The position numbers and the translations under genes are program-made. 10,654 bases of DNA from an uncultured Eubacteriales bacterium. GTDB lineage: Bacteria; Bacillota_A; Clostridia; Oscillospirales; Oscillospiraceae. Under the pieces are notes generated by a model. The model ran no database searches. It was not told the origin of the DNA and worked only from the letters and a program-made list of their open reading frames with translations. The DNA is taken from NCBI GenBank assembly GCA_949451265.1, contig CASTQR010000039.1, positions 1-10,654 on the forward strand, in the 5' to 3' direction. Positions 1-6,833 of this stretch are shown piece after piece. How positions within the stretch are numbered: position 1 is the stretch's first letter; every line of letters begins with the position of its first letter.

Positions 1-453
1 CACGTCCCCCCGGGTGAGGGCGATCCCCCCGTCCCAGGACACCAGCCCGATCCCCGCCACGCACAGCAGCGCCGCCAGCACGTTGAACCGGCTGGGCCGC
101 AGCCTGTCCACCCCCCAGTAGAGGAAGGGGACGATGACACAGTAGACGGCGGTGAAAAAGGCGTTCTTCCCCGGCGTGGTGTCCATGAGGCCGTAGTTCT
201 GTACCGAGTAGGCCGCAAACATGAACACCCCCAGCAGCCCGCCCCGCCACCAGTAAGAGCGGTCGATGGTTTTCCACCGCTTCCAGAAAATGATCGCCAG
301 GGACACCGCGGCAAAGCCGAACCGGAAGGCCATCAAAAACATGAGGTCCACATTGTCCAGGGTGTCCTTTAGAATAAAGAAGGTGGAGCCCCAGATCAGG
401 GTGGCGCACACGATCATGGGTTTCGCCAGTTTTTTCATCGTGGATTCGTTCAT
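1..453 (-). CDS. EamA-family (drug/metabolite transporter) permease, N-terminal part; runs off the left edge
   Basis: This is an inner-membrane transporter of the DMT/EamA family, likely a small-metabolite exporter; the substrate cannot be told. The visible 151 residues start MNESTMKKLAKP and contain the family signature TLIWGSTFFILKD near residue 20. Four or five hydrophobic helices are visible at about 12-30, 38-58, 78-92, 96-116 and 125-141, including the typical NAFFTAVYCVIVPFLYW helix. A full member has about 300 residues and ten helices, so half is missing beyond position 1. The start at 453 is supported by a GGAG about 10 nt upstream and by the short charged N-terminus before the first helix. 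The gene is divergent from the glycosylase gene with only 50 bp between starts, so promoters must overlap or lie in that gap. Family assignment is firm; function is inferred. Confidence 0.9.
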   Translation of the reverse strand, partial: MNESTMKKLAKPMIVCATLIWGSTFFILKDTLDNVDLMFLMAFRFGFAAVSLAIIFWKRWKTIDRSYWWRGGLLGVFMFAAYSVQNYGLMDTTPGKNAFFTAVYCVIVPFLYWGVDRLRPSRFNVLAALLCVAGIGLVSWDGGIALTRGDV

Positions 454-503
454 CAAAGCTCAGCTCCGGGTTAGAATAGTCGGTGGGAAGGGAGGGGACG
501 CCC

Positions 504-1115
504 ATGCTGCCCCAGGAATTTTTCAACCGGGACACGGTGGAAACCGCCCGGGCCCTGGTGGGCAAGTACCTGGTGCGGCGGTATGGCGGGATCACCCTCT
601 GCGCCCGGATCACGGAGACGGAGGCCTACGTGGGCCGGACGGACAAGGCCTGCCACGCCTACGGCTGCCGGAAAACGGCGCGCACCAAAACCCTCTACGC
701 CCCGCCGGGGACGGCCTACGTCTACCTGATCTACGGGATGCACTGCTGCCTGAACTTCGTCACCGAGGCAGAGGGCGATCCGGCGGCGGTGCTGATTCGG
801 GGCCTGTCCCCAAGGTATAACCAGGACATCATAGCAGAAAACCGCTTCCATTGCAAGTGCCGGGACATGAGCCCCTACCAGAAAAAGAACTTCCTCAACG
901 GCCCCGGCAAGGTGTGCGCCGGAATGAACATCGACCGGGCGCTGAACGGCCTGCCCTACGGCTCGGAGGAGCTGTTCCTCTGCGCCGCCCCGGAGGAGGC
1001 GGGCCTGCCCCCCTGCCCCCAGGACAGCGGCCCGCTGGACATACACGTGGGCAAACGGATCGGCATCGACTACGCCGAGGAGGCGGTGGACTTCCCCTGG
1101 CGGTTTTACCTGTAA
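504..1115 (+). CDS. DNA-3-methyladenine glycosylase (AAG/MPG family)
   Basis: This is a base-excision repair enzyme that removes alkylated and deaminated purines (3-methyladenine, hypoxanthine, ethenoadenine) from DNA. The 203-residue length is normal for bacterial members of the Pur_DNA_glyco family. By comparison with human AAG, the catalytic glutamate is E40 in ARITETEAYVG, the base-stacking tyrosine is Y42 and the active-site histidine is H51 in ACHAYG. PPGTAYVYLIYGMHCCLN at about 71-88 is the second family signature, and FLNGPGKVC near residue 131 is the third. The start is ATG 504 rather than the GTG at 483, because a purine-rich AGGGAGG ribosome-binding site sits 8-15 nt before 504 and would be inside the longer reading. 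The gene stands alone, divergent from the EamA transporter, and is followed at once by a strong terminator. Confidence 0.95.
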   Translation: MLPQEFFNRDTVETARALVGKYLVRRYGGITLCARITETEAYVGRTDKACHAYGCRKTARTKTLYAPPGTAYVYLIYGMHCCLNFVTEAEGDPAAVLIRGLSPRYNQDIIAENRFHCKCRDMSPYQKKNFLNGPGKVCAGMNIDRALNGLPYGSEELFLCAAPEEAGLPPCPQDSGPLDIHVGKRIGIDYAEEAVDFPWRFYL

Positions 1116-1122
1116 CGGCGCG

Positions 1123-1158
1123 AAAGCGCCCCGGATCCAAAATCCGGGGCGCTTTTCT
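1123..1158. terminator. Bidirectional intrinsic terminator shared by two convergent genes
   Basis: A perfect 14-bp stem is formed by AAAGCGCCCCGGAT (1123-1136) and its complement at 1142-1155, with a 5-nt loop. It is followed by T-rich sequence on the plus strand, and the A-rich left edge gives a short U-run on the minus strand. It lies 8 nt after the glycosylase stop and touches the stop codon of the convergent membrane-protein gene, so it probably ends both transcripts. Confidence 0.85.
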
Positions 1159-1711
1159 TAGGTTCCGCCGAGCATAAAGTAAACGGCTAACAACGACATC
1201 ATCGCAATTGCAATTGATATCAGCACCGCCGTGACCCCTTTCCCCTTGATAAAGCACCAGGTTTTCCAAAATGCACCCGCAATACCCGTATACTCCTCTT
1301 CGGCAGGGGCCCCTTCCGCAGATTCATCCCCGGCCGGGGCTTCTTCTGTGGATTCACCCTCAGCGGGGGCTTCTTCCGCAGGTTCACCGCCGGCAGGGGT
1401 CTTGCCGGCCCTTTTTTTCTTGATCATCTGGAACAGCAGCCAGACATACATCGCAAACAGGTAAATGGACGATATGACCAGCGCAATCCCCAAAATCGGT
1501 TCCAGAATTGCCCACACCGCCGCAGCAATCCCCCCAAGCGCCCAGAATATAAATTTTGCAATGAAGTATCCCGTCACAATCGCCCCAAATATCTCCCCCA
1601 AGATCCCCCAAAACACATCGCGGTAAAAACCGTGAAAATTTTGTGGTACAGTCTCCATAAAGGAATTGCCAAGATCAGTCCAACAAGCATTGCCGCAGAA
1701 TCCATGTCCAT
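1158..1711 (-). CDS. Small membrane protein with acidic decapeptide-repeat linker; reading frame apparently broken by one base
   Basis: I do not recognise a family. The best-supported start is ATG at 1711, behind an AGAAAGGCGG ribosome-binding site. It gives MDMDSAAMLVGLILAIPLWR and then a TGA at 1574-1576, after 45 residues. The rest of the protein is in the -1 frame. Restoring one G in the G5 run at 1605-1609 joins them into a 184-residue protein reading ...AMCFGG-ILGEIFGAIVTGYFIAKF... Predicted features are an N-terminal helix, two further helices encoded around 1440-1570, a basic KKKRAG stop-transfer segment, an acidic Ala/Pro/Glu linker of about four decapeptide repeats (1301-1400), and a C-terminal helix ending in LGGT. 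An unshifted alternative starts at ATG 1658 (METVPQNF, 166 residues) but has no ribosome-binding site. The shift may be a true mutation or a homopolymer error. The longer open frame to 1997 runs through repeat DNA and is not protein-like. Confidence 0.55.
1301..1400 (-). repeat. 30-bp in-gene tandem repeat (acidic decapeptide units)
   Basis: Three to four imperfect 30-bp units, phased by GGGGC at 1306, 1336 and 1366 and GGGGT at 1396 on the plus strand, encode units of the type APAEGESTEE and APAGDESAEG. They form a flexible, negatively charged linker in the membrane protein. In-frame 30-bp periodicity means copy number could vary between strains without breaking the gene. Confidence 0.75.
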
Positions 1712-1749
1712 GTGCTTTTCCGCCTTTCTTCCTGTTTTCACCGCAGACA

Positions 1750-1774
1750 CCCCGGGGGCTTGCGCCCCCAGGGG
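1750..1774. other. GC-rich stem-loop upstream of the membrane-protein gene
   Basis: On the minus strand this reads CCCC-T-GGGGGC, loop GCAA, GCCCCC-GGGG: ten base pairs with one bulged base, closed by a GNRA-type tetraloop. It lies about 40 nt before the 1711 start codon, so it would be in the 5' leader of that mRNA, or may be a decayed repeat. Function unknown. Confidence 0.5.
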
Positions 1775-1782
1775 CCGGGCGA

Positions 1783-1819
1783 AAAACAAAAACGCTGTGC
1801 AGGATAATCCCACACAGCG
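1783..1819 (-). terminator. Intrinsic terminator at the left end of the 228-bp element
   Basis: Read on the minus strand, CGCTGTG and CACAGCG pair over seven bases with a 13-nt loop that can add a small GGA/TCC stem, followed directly by TTTTTGTTTTT. It would end any minus-strand transcript starting inside the element before the membrane-protein gene. A weak candidate promoter for such a transcript is TTGCCG (1863-1858), 18 bp, CATAAG (1839-1834). Confidence 0.6.
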
Positions 1820-1876
1820 CAAGAAGCAAAGCTCTTATGCACACAGGCACAGGTATACGGCAATAAAACCCACCCC

Positions 1877-1905
1877 TTGCGTCAAGGGCTGGAATGTCGT
1901 ATAAT
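1877..1905 (+). promoter_or_regulatory. Sigma-A-type promoter of the putative small RNA
   Basis: TTGCGT at 1877-1882 and a perfect TATAAT at 1900-1905 are separated by exactly 17 bp. Transcription would start near 1911-1912, which is where the closing helix of the predicted RNA begins. No plus-strand protein gene lies within the next kilobase, so the promoter points to a non-coding transcript. Confidence 0.6.
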
Positions 1906-1910
1906 ATCCC

Positions 1911-2007
1911 ATGCGGTGCGGCCTTGCGGCCGTTGTGTAGGTGGTGCTGACACCTGCGCAGGCTTGTGGGTGTTGGCGCACCCGCAAGCTGCCGCATTTT
2001 TGTTTTT
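1911..2007 (+). ncRNA. Putative structured small RNA of about 97 nt, three hairpins closed by a terminal helix
   Basis: It sits directly after a TATAAT promoter and ends in a TTTTTGTTTTT tract. Visible pairing: closing helix ATGCGG (1911-1916) with CCGCAT (1992-1997); hairpin 1 CGGCC-TTGC-GGCCG (1919-1932); hairpin 2 GTAGGTG with CACCTGC (1937-1943 and 1951-1957, one G-U pair); hairpin 3 GCTTGTGGGTG with CACCCGCAAGC (1962-1972 and 1979-1989, one G-U pair). The result is a compact four-way junction followed by a U-tract, so the closing helix and hairpin 3 double as a terminator. The minus strand lacks the U-tract at that end, so plus is the likely sense. It does not match tRNA (no anticodon-arm geometry or CCA region), and I do not recognise the RNA family. 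Confidence 0.5.
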
Positions 2008-2061
2008 CATGTCGATTATAGCAGAAAGCGCCGTGCAATGCAAGAGCGAACCTCATAGATC

Positions 2062-2095
2062 AAGGAGCCCCCACGAGATACCGTGGGGGCTCCTT
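2062..2095 (-). terminator. Terminator hairpin of the groES-groEL operon
   Basis: A perfect 14-bp stem, AAGGAGCCCCCACG (2062-2075) with its complement at 2082-2095, has a 6-nt loop and starts about 20 nt after the groEL stop. The U-run on the minus strand is short (TTGATCT), so it may act partly as a 3'-end stabiliser. It also separates groEL from the plus-strand small RNA, which reads toward it. Confidence 0.75.
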
Positions 2096-2115
2096 CTCTG
2101 CTCAATTTAGTTCGA

Positions 2116-3747
<1,632 letters not shown>

Positions 3748-3774
3748 TTACCTCCAAATAATTTTCAAGTCAGG

Positions 3775-3800
3775 CTCCCCCACGCAGGGGGGAAGGCTTT
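3775..3800. repeat. Short G/C-tract hairpin between groES and groEL
   Basis: CCCCC (3777-3781) pairs with the following G-tract (3787-3791) around ACGCA, and the sequence then runs GAAGGCTTTT. It closely resembles the right end of the inverted-repeat element between dnaK and dnaJ (10225-10248, CCCCCC-TGTG-GGGGGAGGGCTTTT), so it may be a remnant of the same repeat family. In the mRNA it would lie about 35-60 nt ahead of groEL. Confidence 0.5.
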
Positions 3801-3857
3801 TACTCCACAATCGCCAGAATATCGTTCTGCCGGACGATGGTATACTCCTCGCCGTCC
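3800..3857 (-). repeat. Second copy of the last 58 bp of groES (direct repeat of 4008-4065)
   Basis: The 58 bases match the 3' end of groES at 57 positions. The one difference (T at 3811, C at 4019) changes Val to Ile. The copy encodes DGEEYTIVRQ and onward to the natural GroES end plus a TAA, so it is a gene fragment lying downstream of the intact gene. It is open in frame back to an ATG at 3880, giving a 26-residue peptide that begins MKRSFVGKDGEE. That ATG follows AGAGGGG but lies inside a hairpin. Translation is possible but unproven. Confidence 0.9.
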
Positions 3858-4007
3858 TTCCCCACGAAACTTCGTTTCATGGGGGCCCCTCTGGGATTTC
3901 ATTTGCGGCTGCCGGAAATGAATTCCGTCAGCCTACGGCGCTTACGCGCCGCCCCATCTCACGATGGGGCCCCAGGCGGACGGCTTCTAAGCGCGTCTTT
4001 TCGGATG
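3858..4007. repeat. 150-bp palindromic insert between the two groES 3' ends
   Basis: The segment is a chain of small inverted repeats: CCCCACGAAAC with GTTTCATGGGG (3860-3884, one mismatch); TTCATTT with AAATGAA; GGCGC-TTAC-GCGCC; and CCCATC-TCAC-GATGGG. It also carries two GGGGCCCC palindromes. It has no coding character apart from the tiny frame ending in the groES copy. Its position between 58-bp direct repeats suggests an inserted repeat element or the scar of a recombination. In the groES-groEL mRNA it would form an extended structured spacer. Confidence 0.7.
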
Positions 4008-4292
4008 TTACTCCACAACCGCCAGAATATCGTTCTGCCGGACGATGGTATACTCCTCGCCGTCCACCTTGACCTCAGTGCCGGAATACTTGCTGGTCAG
4101 CACCTTGTCGCCGGGCTTCACGGTCATGACGACCTCCTTGCCGTCCACCGTGCCGCCGGGGCCCACGGCGACGACTTCCGCCATCTCGGGCTTCTCCTTG
4201 GCGCCGCCGGTGAGGATGATGCCGCCCTTGGTCTTTTCCTCGGCCTCCAGGGCCTTGAGGATCACGCGGTCGGACAGGGGTTTGAGATTCAT
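4008..4292 (-). CDS. groES: GroES, 10-kDa co-chaperonin (Hsp10)
   Basis: GroES forms the heptameric lid of the GroEL chamber. The 94-residue length is standard. Family marks visible are the N-terminal MNLKPLSDRVILK, the mobile loop that binds GroEL (about 19-32, KTKGGIILTGGAKEKP), EVVAVGPG, and the C-terminal EEYTIVRQNDILAVVE. The start has an AAGGAGG ribosome-binding site 7 nt away. It is the first gene of the operon, transcribed from a promoter with a CIRCE operator, so it should be repressed by HrcA and induced by heat or misfolded protein. The gene is intact although its last 58 bp are repeated downstream. Confidence 0.98.
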   Translation of the reverse strand: MNLKPLSDRVILKALEAEEKTKGGIILTGGAKEKPEMAEVVAVGPGGTVDGKEVVMTVKPGDKVLTSKYSGTEVKVDGEEYTIVRQNDILAVVE

Positions 4293-4341
4293 AGCTGGTT
4301 CCTCCTTGATCTATAATTTACGTATGAACTGTTTCAGCGGG

Positions 4342-4368
4342 TTAGCACTCATTTTCTTTGAGTGCTAA
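4342..4368 (-). promoter_or_regulatory. CIRCE operator (HrcA binding site) of groES-groEL
   Basis: A perfect TTAGCACTC-N9-GAGTGCTAA, extended by two more pairs (GG/CC) on the outside. It lies just after the predicted transcription start, so it would be in both the operator DNA and the 5' leader of the mRNA. HrcA repression through this element is established in Firmicutes; hrcA itself is not in the window. Confidence 0.97.
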
Positions 4369-4379
4369 CCACGAGTATG

Positions 4380-4408
4380 ATAATACCCCCTGCGCCCAAA
4401 AAAATCAA
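4380..4408 (-). promoter_or_regulatory. Sigma-A promoter of groES-groEL
   Basis: On the minus strand, TTGATT (4408-4403) and TATTAT (4385-4380) are separated by exactly 17 bp, with the predicted start near 4373, just before CIRCE. The -35 hexamer is the last six bases of the terminator stem of the upstream lipid-kinase gene, and the spacer begins with that terminator's U-tract. Confidence 0.85.
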
Positions 4409-4438
4409 CCCCTATTTTGAAAAAAACAGGGGTTGATT
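4398..4438 (-). terminator. Intrinsic terminator of the lipid-kinase transcript
   Basis: Read on the minus strand, an 11-bp stem pairs AATCAACCCCT (4438-4428) with AGGGGTTGATT (4413-4403) across a 14-nt loop. The T-run covers 4404-4398, so its first two Ts are also the last two bases of the stem. It should stop transcription arriving from the lipid-kinase gene before groES. Confidence 0.88.
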
Positions 4439-4457
4439 CCAAAAAATTCACCCTTCG

Positions 4458-4484
4458 TTCACAATCGCCTGCCGCGAGTGCTAA
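4458..4484. promoter_or_regulatory. Degenerate second CIRCE-like site
   Basis: A perfect CIRCE half GAGTGCTAA (4476-4484) is preceded, after exactly nine bases, by TTCACAATC (4458-4466), which matches the other half at 6 of 9 positions. Its centre is 116 bp upstream of the centre of the true CIRCE. It may be an auxiliary HrcA site or the relic of an older promoter; binding is unproven. Confidence 0.4.
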
Positions 4485-4505
4485 TTCCGTCAGCTTCCGC
4501 CGCCG

Positions 4506-5417
4506 TCAGCAGGGCGGATCATACCTCATCCCCGCCGGGTAGAAGAAATTCACCTTCTTGTCCGACAGCCGTATGCTCAGCTCCTTCGCCCGCACCGGCT
4601 CGCCGTCCACCACCGCCACCAGCTCCCGCTGGCCCCGGACAGTGGCCCCGTTCCCCCGCCGGTGGAGGATCAGCTCCGGGTAGTCCCGGTATTTCCCCTG
4701 GGCGTACTTGCCCACCAGCCGGAAAAAGGTGAACCGGCTCACCTTGGGCACCACCAGCGTCTCCAGCACCCCGTCGTCGGGCATATTGTCCCCCACGGGC
4801 ATGAAGCCGCCGCCGTAGTACCGCCCGCTGCACACGCACACAATGGTGGTCTCCCCCTCGAAGTGGAGGTCGCCGCAGTCCACCACCGTGGGCACGGCGA
4901 TGGGCTTGAACAGCACATTGGCCGTCAGGGACAGGATATACGCCCCGATGCCGCTCACCAGGGGCAGCACCTTATACCCGTCCTTGTCCACGGCGATCCG
5001 GGCGTCCACCCCGGTGCACACGATGTCGATCCCCAAATGCCCGTTGCAGTCAATCAAATCCATGGCCGCCTGGGGCCCCTCCGACAGGGCCTTCAGGTCG
5101 GAGAACCGGGCCCGGTAGTCCTTCCCGAAGATCTTCAGAAAGTCGTTCCCCGTTCCAATGGGCACGTTGGTGACGGCGGCGTTGGGATACCCCGCCGCCC
5201 CGTTCACCACCTCGTTCAGCGTGCCGTCCCCGCCGCAGGCGTAGATCCGCACGTCCTCCCCGGACTCCGCCGCCTCCCGGGCGATCCGGCGGGCGTCCCC
5301 CGTCCCCGCCGTCCACGCCACCTCGGCGGGCAGATCCAGCCCCCGTATGTCCTCCTCCAGCCGTTTGCCCTGCCGCTTCTTTCCCGCCATGGGGTTGATG
5401 ATGAAAATATGTCTCAC
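4506..5417 (-). CDS. YegS/DagK-type lipid (diacylglycerol-like) kinase
   Basis: This is a soluble or membrane-associated enzyme of the diacylglycerol-kinase catalytic family, which phosphorylates diacylglycerol or related lipids with ATP. The 303 residues fit the family (about 290-310). The N-terminal INPMAGKK (7-14) and the nucleotide-binding GGDGTLNEVV (62-71) are diagnostic, followed by PIGTGNDF (86-93). The C-terminal half has the beta-sandwich features GRYYGGGF and DDGVLE. The start is GTG at 5417, with a weak GAGGG-type ribosome-binding site. It lies 26 bp after the methyltransferase gene and is probably co-transcribed with it. In Gram-positive bacteria DgkB-type members recycle diacylglycerol from lipoteichoic acid synthesis. 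That role is possible here, but the substrate is not decided by sequence. Confidence 0.93.
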   Translation of the reverse strand: MRHIFIINPMAGKKRQGKRLEEDIRGLDLPAEVAWTAGTGDARRIAREAAESGEDVRIYACGGDGTLNEVVNGAAGYPNAAVTNVPIGTGNDFLKIFGKDYRARFSDLKALSEGPQAAMDLIDCNGHLGIDIVCTGVDARIAVDKDGYKVLPLVSGIGAYILSLTANVLFKPIAVPTVVDCGDLHFEGETTIVCVCSGRYYGGGFMPVGDNMPDDGVLETLVVPKVSRFTFFRLVGKYAQGKYRDYPELILHRRGNGATVRGQRELVAVVDGEPVRAKELSIRLSDKKVNFFYPAGMRYDPPC

Positions 5418-5443
5418 GCGCCCCGCCCTCTTTCTCTCTCAGC

Positions 5444-6565
5444 TTATACGCCATACAGAAACAGATCGCACTTGATCATCCCGTTATACAGCTTCCGCTT
5501 CTTCTCCGCAGGCCGTCCAAAGGCCCGCTCGAACTCGGTGTGGGAGGACAGCACGTCCACCTCCCAGCCGGGGGGCAGCCCCCCTGCCGCCTTCCCGAAG
5601 GCCCGGTACAGCGCCTCCGCCTCCCGCTTCTCCAGCAGCCGCTCCCCATAGGGCGGGTTGGTCACCACCCGGCCCCGGGGCTCTGCCCGGCGGAACTTCG
5701 CCGCGTCCGCGGTCTCGAACCGCACCGCGTCCCCCACCCCGGCCAAGTCCGCGTTGTGCCGGGACAGCTCCACGGCGGCGGGATCGATGTCCCCGCCCCA
5801 GATGTCATATTCCCCGTGGAACTCATGGGCCTCCGCCTCGTCCACGGCGTCCATCCACAGCTTGGAGGGCACCCACCCCCACCGCTGGGCGGCAAAGGAC
5901 CGGTTCAGCCCCGGCGCCCGGTTCCTGGCAATGAGGGCCGCCTCAATGGGGATGGTGCCCGACCCGCAGAAGGGGTCGCAGAAGGGATCCTTCCCCCGGT
6001 ACCGGGACAGCAGCACCAGCGCCGCCGCCAGCGTCTCCCGGAGGGGCGCGCCCATGTTCTGGGCCCGGTAGCCCCGCTTGTACAGGCTGTCCCCGGAGGT
6101 GTCCAGCATTAGGGTGGCTGTATCCTTCAAAATGGAGAACTGCACCTGGTATAAGGTTCCCGTCTCCGGCAGGGTCTCCAAACCGTAAACCCGCCCCAGC
6201 CTGCTGCACAGCGCCTTTTTCACGATGGACTGGCAGGCGGGCACCGAGTGGAGGGTGGAACTGATGGAGTACCCCTTCACCGGGAACCGCCCCTCCCGGG
6301 GGATATAGTCCTCCCAGGGCAGGGCCAGCACCCCCTGGAACAGCTCCTCAAATGTCCGGGCCGGGAACGTCCCCAGGCACAAAAGCACCCGTGCCCCGCA
6401 CCGCAGGTTCAGGTTCATCCGCGGGATATCCGCCGCCGAGCCCCGGCACAGCACCCGCCCATTCTCCGCCCGCACGTCCGGCAGGCCCAGCTTTTTCAGC
6501 TCCCAGGCCACGGTGGACTCCACCCCCATGAGGGCGGGTATCACGAACTGTAAGGTTTGATCCAT
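5444..6565 (-). CDS. THUMP-domain class I SAM-dependent RNA methyltransferase (RlmL N-terminal/YpsC-like)
   Basis: This enzyme probably methylates the N2 of a guanine in 23S rRNA, as do the first half of E. coli RlmL and B. subtilis YpsC. The 373 residues match the stand-alone Gram-positive form. An N-terminal ferredoxin-like and THUMP RNA-binding region covers about 1-160. The Rossmann methyltransferase domain then shows motif I as DPFCGSGTIPIEA (197-209), the acidic SAM-ribose motif as GGDIDPAAV (257-265), and catalytic motif IV as NPPYGERL (303-310), the NPPY form used for base amino groups. The start ATG follows GGGGTGA. It is the first gene of a two-gene unit with the lipid kinase. Its upstream leader is the tandem-repeat region, and I see no clear minus-strand promoter there. 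Confidence 0.92.
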   Translation of the reverse strand: MDQTLQFVIPALMGVESTVAWELKKLGLPDVRAENGRVLCRGSAADIPRMNLNLRCGARVLLCLGTFPARTFEELFQGVLALPWEDYIPREGRFPVKGYSISSTLHSVPACQSIVKKALCSRLGRVYGLETLPETGTLYQVQFSILKDTATLMLDTSGDSLYKRGYRAQNMGAPLRETLAAALVLLSRYRGKDPFCDPFCGSGTIPIEAALIARNRAPGLNRSFAAQRWGWVPSKLWMDAVDEAEAHEFHGEYDIWGGDIDPAAVELSRHNADLAGVGDAVRFETADAAKFRRAEPRGRVVTNPPYGERLLEKREAEALYRAFGKAAGGLPPGWEVDVLSSHTEFERAFGRPAEKKRKLYNGMIKCDLFLYGV

Positions 6566-6599
6566 GGTTCACCCCGAAAAAAATTTTTTGAAAAACCCC

Positions 6600-6833
6600 T
6601 TGACCTTCCGCCGGGTATCAGGTTTCAGGCCCCCCGCCCGGAGGGCGGGGCTGAAACTTTTTTTAAAAACCCCTTGACCTTCCGCCGGGTATCAGGTTTC
6701 AGGCCCCCCGCCCGGAGGGCGGGGCTGAAACTTTTTTTAAAAACCCCTTGACCTTCCGCCGGGTATCAGGTTTCAGGCCCCCCGCCCGGAGGGCGGGGGC
6801 TGAAACTTTTTTAAAAAACCCCTTGACCTTCCA
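6600..6833 (+). repeat. Tandem array: three 74/75-bp units plus a partial fourth, each a terminator-like hairpin
   Basis: Units begin at TTGACCTTCC at 6600, 6674, 6748 and 6823. The first two are identical; the third differs only by one extra G and a T/A shift. Each contains TTTCAG-G-CCCC pairing with GGGGC-TGAAA around a GGA loop, followed by six or seven Ts, which is an intrinsic terminator when read on the plus strand. The fourth unit keeps only TTGACCTTCC before continuing into a promoter. The array fills most of the gap between the divergent rlmL-like and nfeD genes. It has no spacers, so it is not a CRISPR. Confidence 0.9.

Larger units (their letters stand above)
1781..2008. repeat. 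228-bp element with 15-bp terminal inverted repeats
   Basis: The left end is GAAAAACAAAAACGC (1781-1795). The right end, GCATTTTTGTTTTTC (1994-2008), is its inverted copy with 14 of 15 positions matching. Each end is the U-tract of an outward-reading hairpin: CGCTGTG/CACAGCG at 1793-1819 on the minus strand and a long stem at the right on the plus strand. The interior has a strong plus-strand promoter and a structured region but no convincing protein. It could be a MITE-like repeat or a small-RNA gene bounded by two terminators. Whether it recurs in the genome cannot be judged from one window. Confidence 0.5.

Noticed and set aside
266..820. 184-codon open frame on the plus strand over the EamA start and the glycosylase
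   Set aside because: It overlaps the glycosylase gene in another frame and the transporter on the opposite strand. Both of those have clear family motifs; this one has none.
1595..1609. Programmed -1 ribosomal frameshift in the membrane-protein gene
   Set aside because: The G-runs do not form a proper X-XXY-YYZ slippery heptamer in the reading frame, so a simple indel or sequence error explains the break better.
1158..1997. Reading the membrane protein as one 279-residue protein from 1997
   Set aside because: The extra N-terminus runs backward through the inverted-repeat and small-RNA element and a terminator, is not protein-like, and has no good ribosome-binding site.
1911..1997. tRNA gene
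   Set aside because: Although it folds as a four-way junction, the arm lengths, missing T-loop sequence, missing anticodon arm and immediate U-tract do not fit a tRNA.
4293..4505. A protein gene between groES and the lipid kinase
   Set aside because: The gap is fully explained by promoter, CIRCE, terminator and a degenerate CIRCE-like site; short open frames there have no ribosome-binding site.
6600..6833. CRISPR array
   Set aside because: The repeats are directly adjacent, 74-75 bp long, with no unique spacers and no cas genes nearby.
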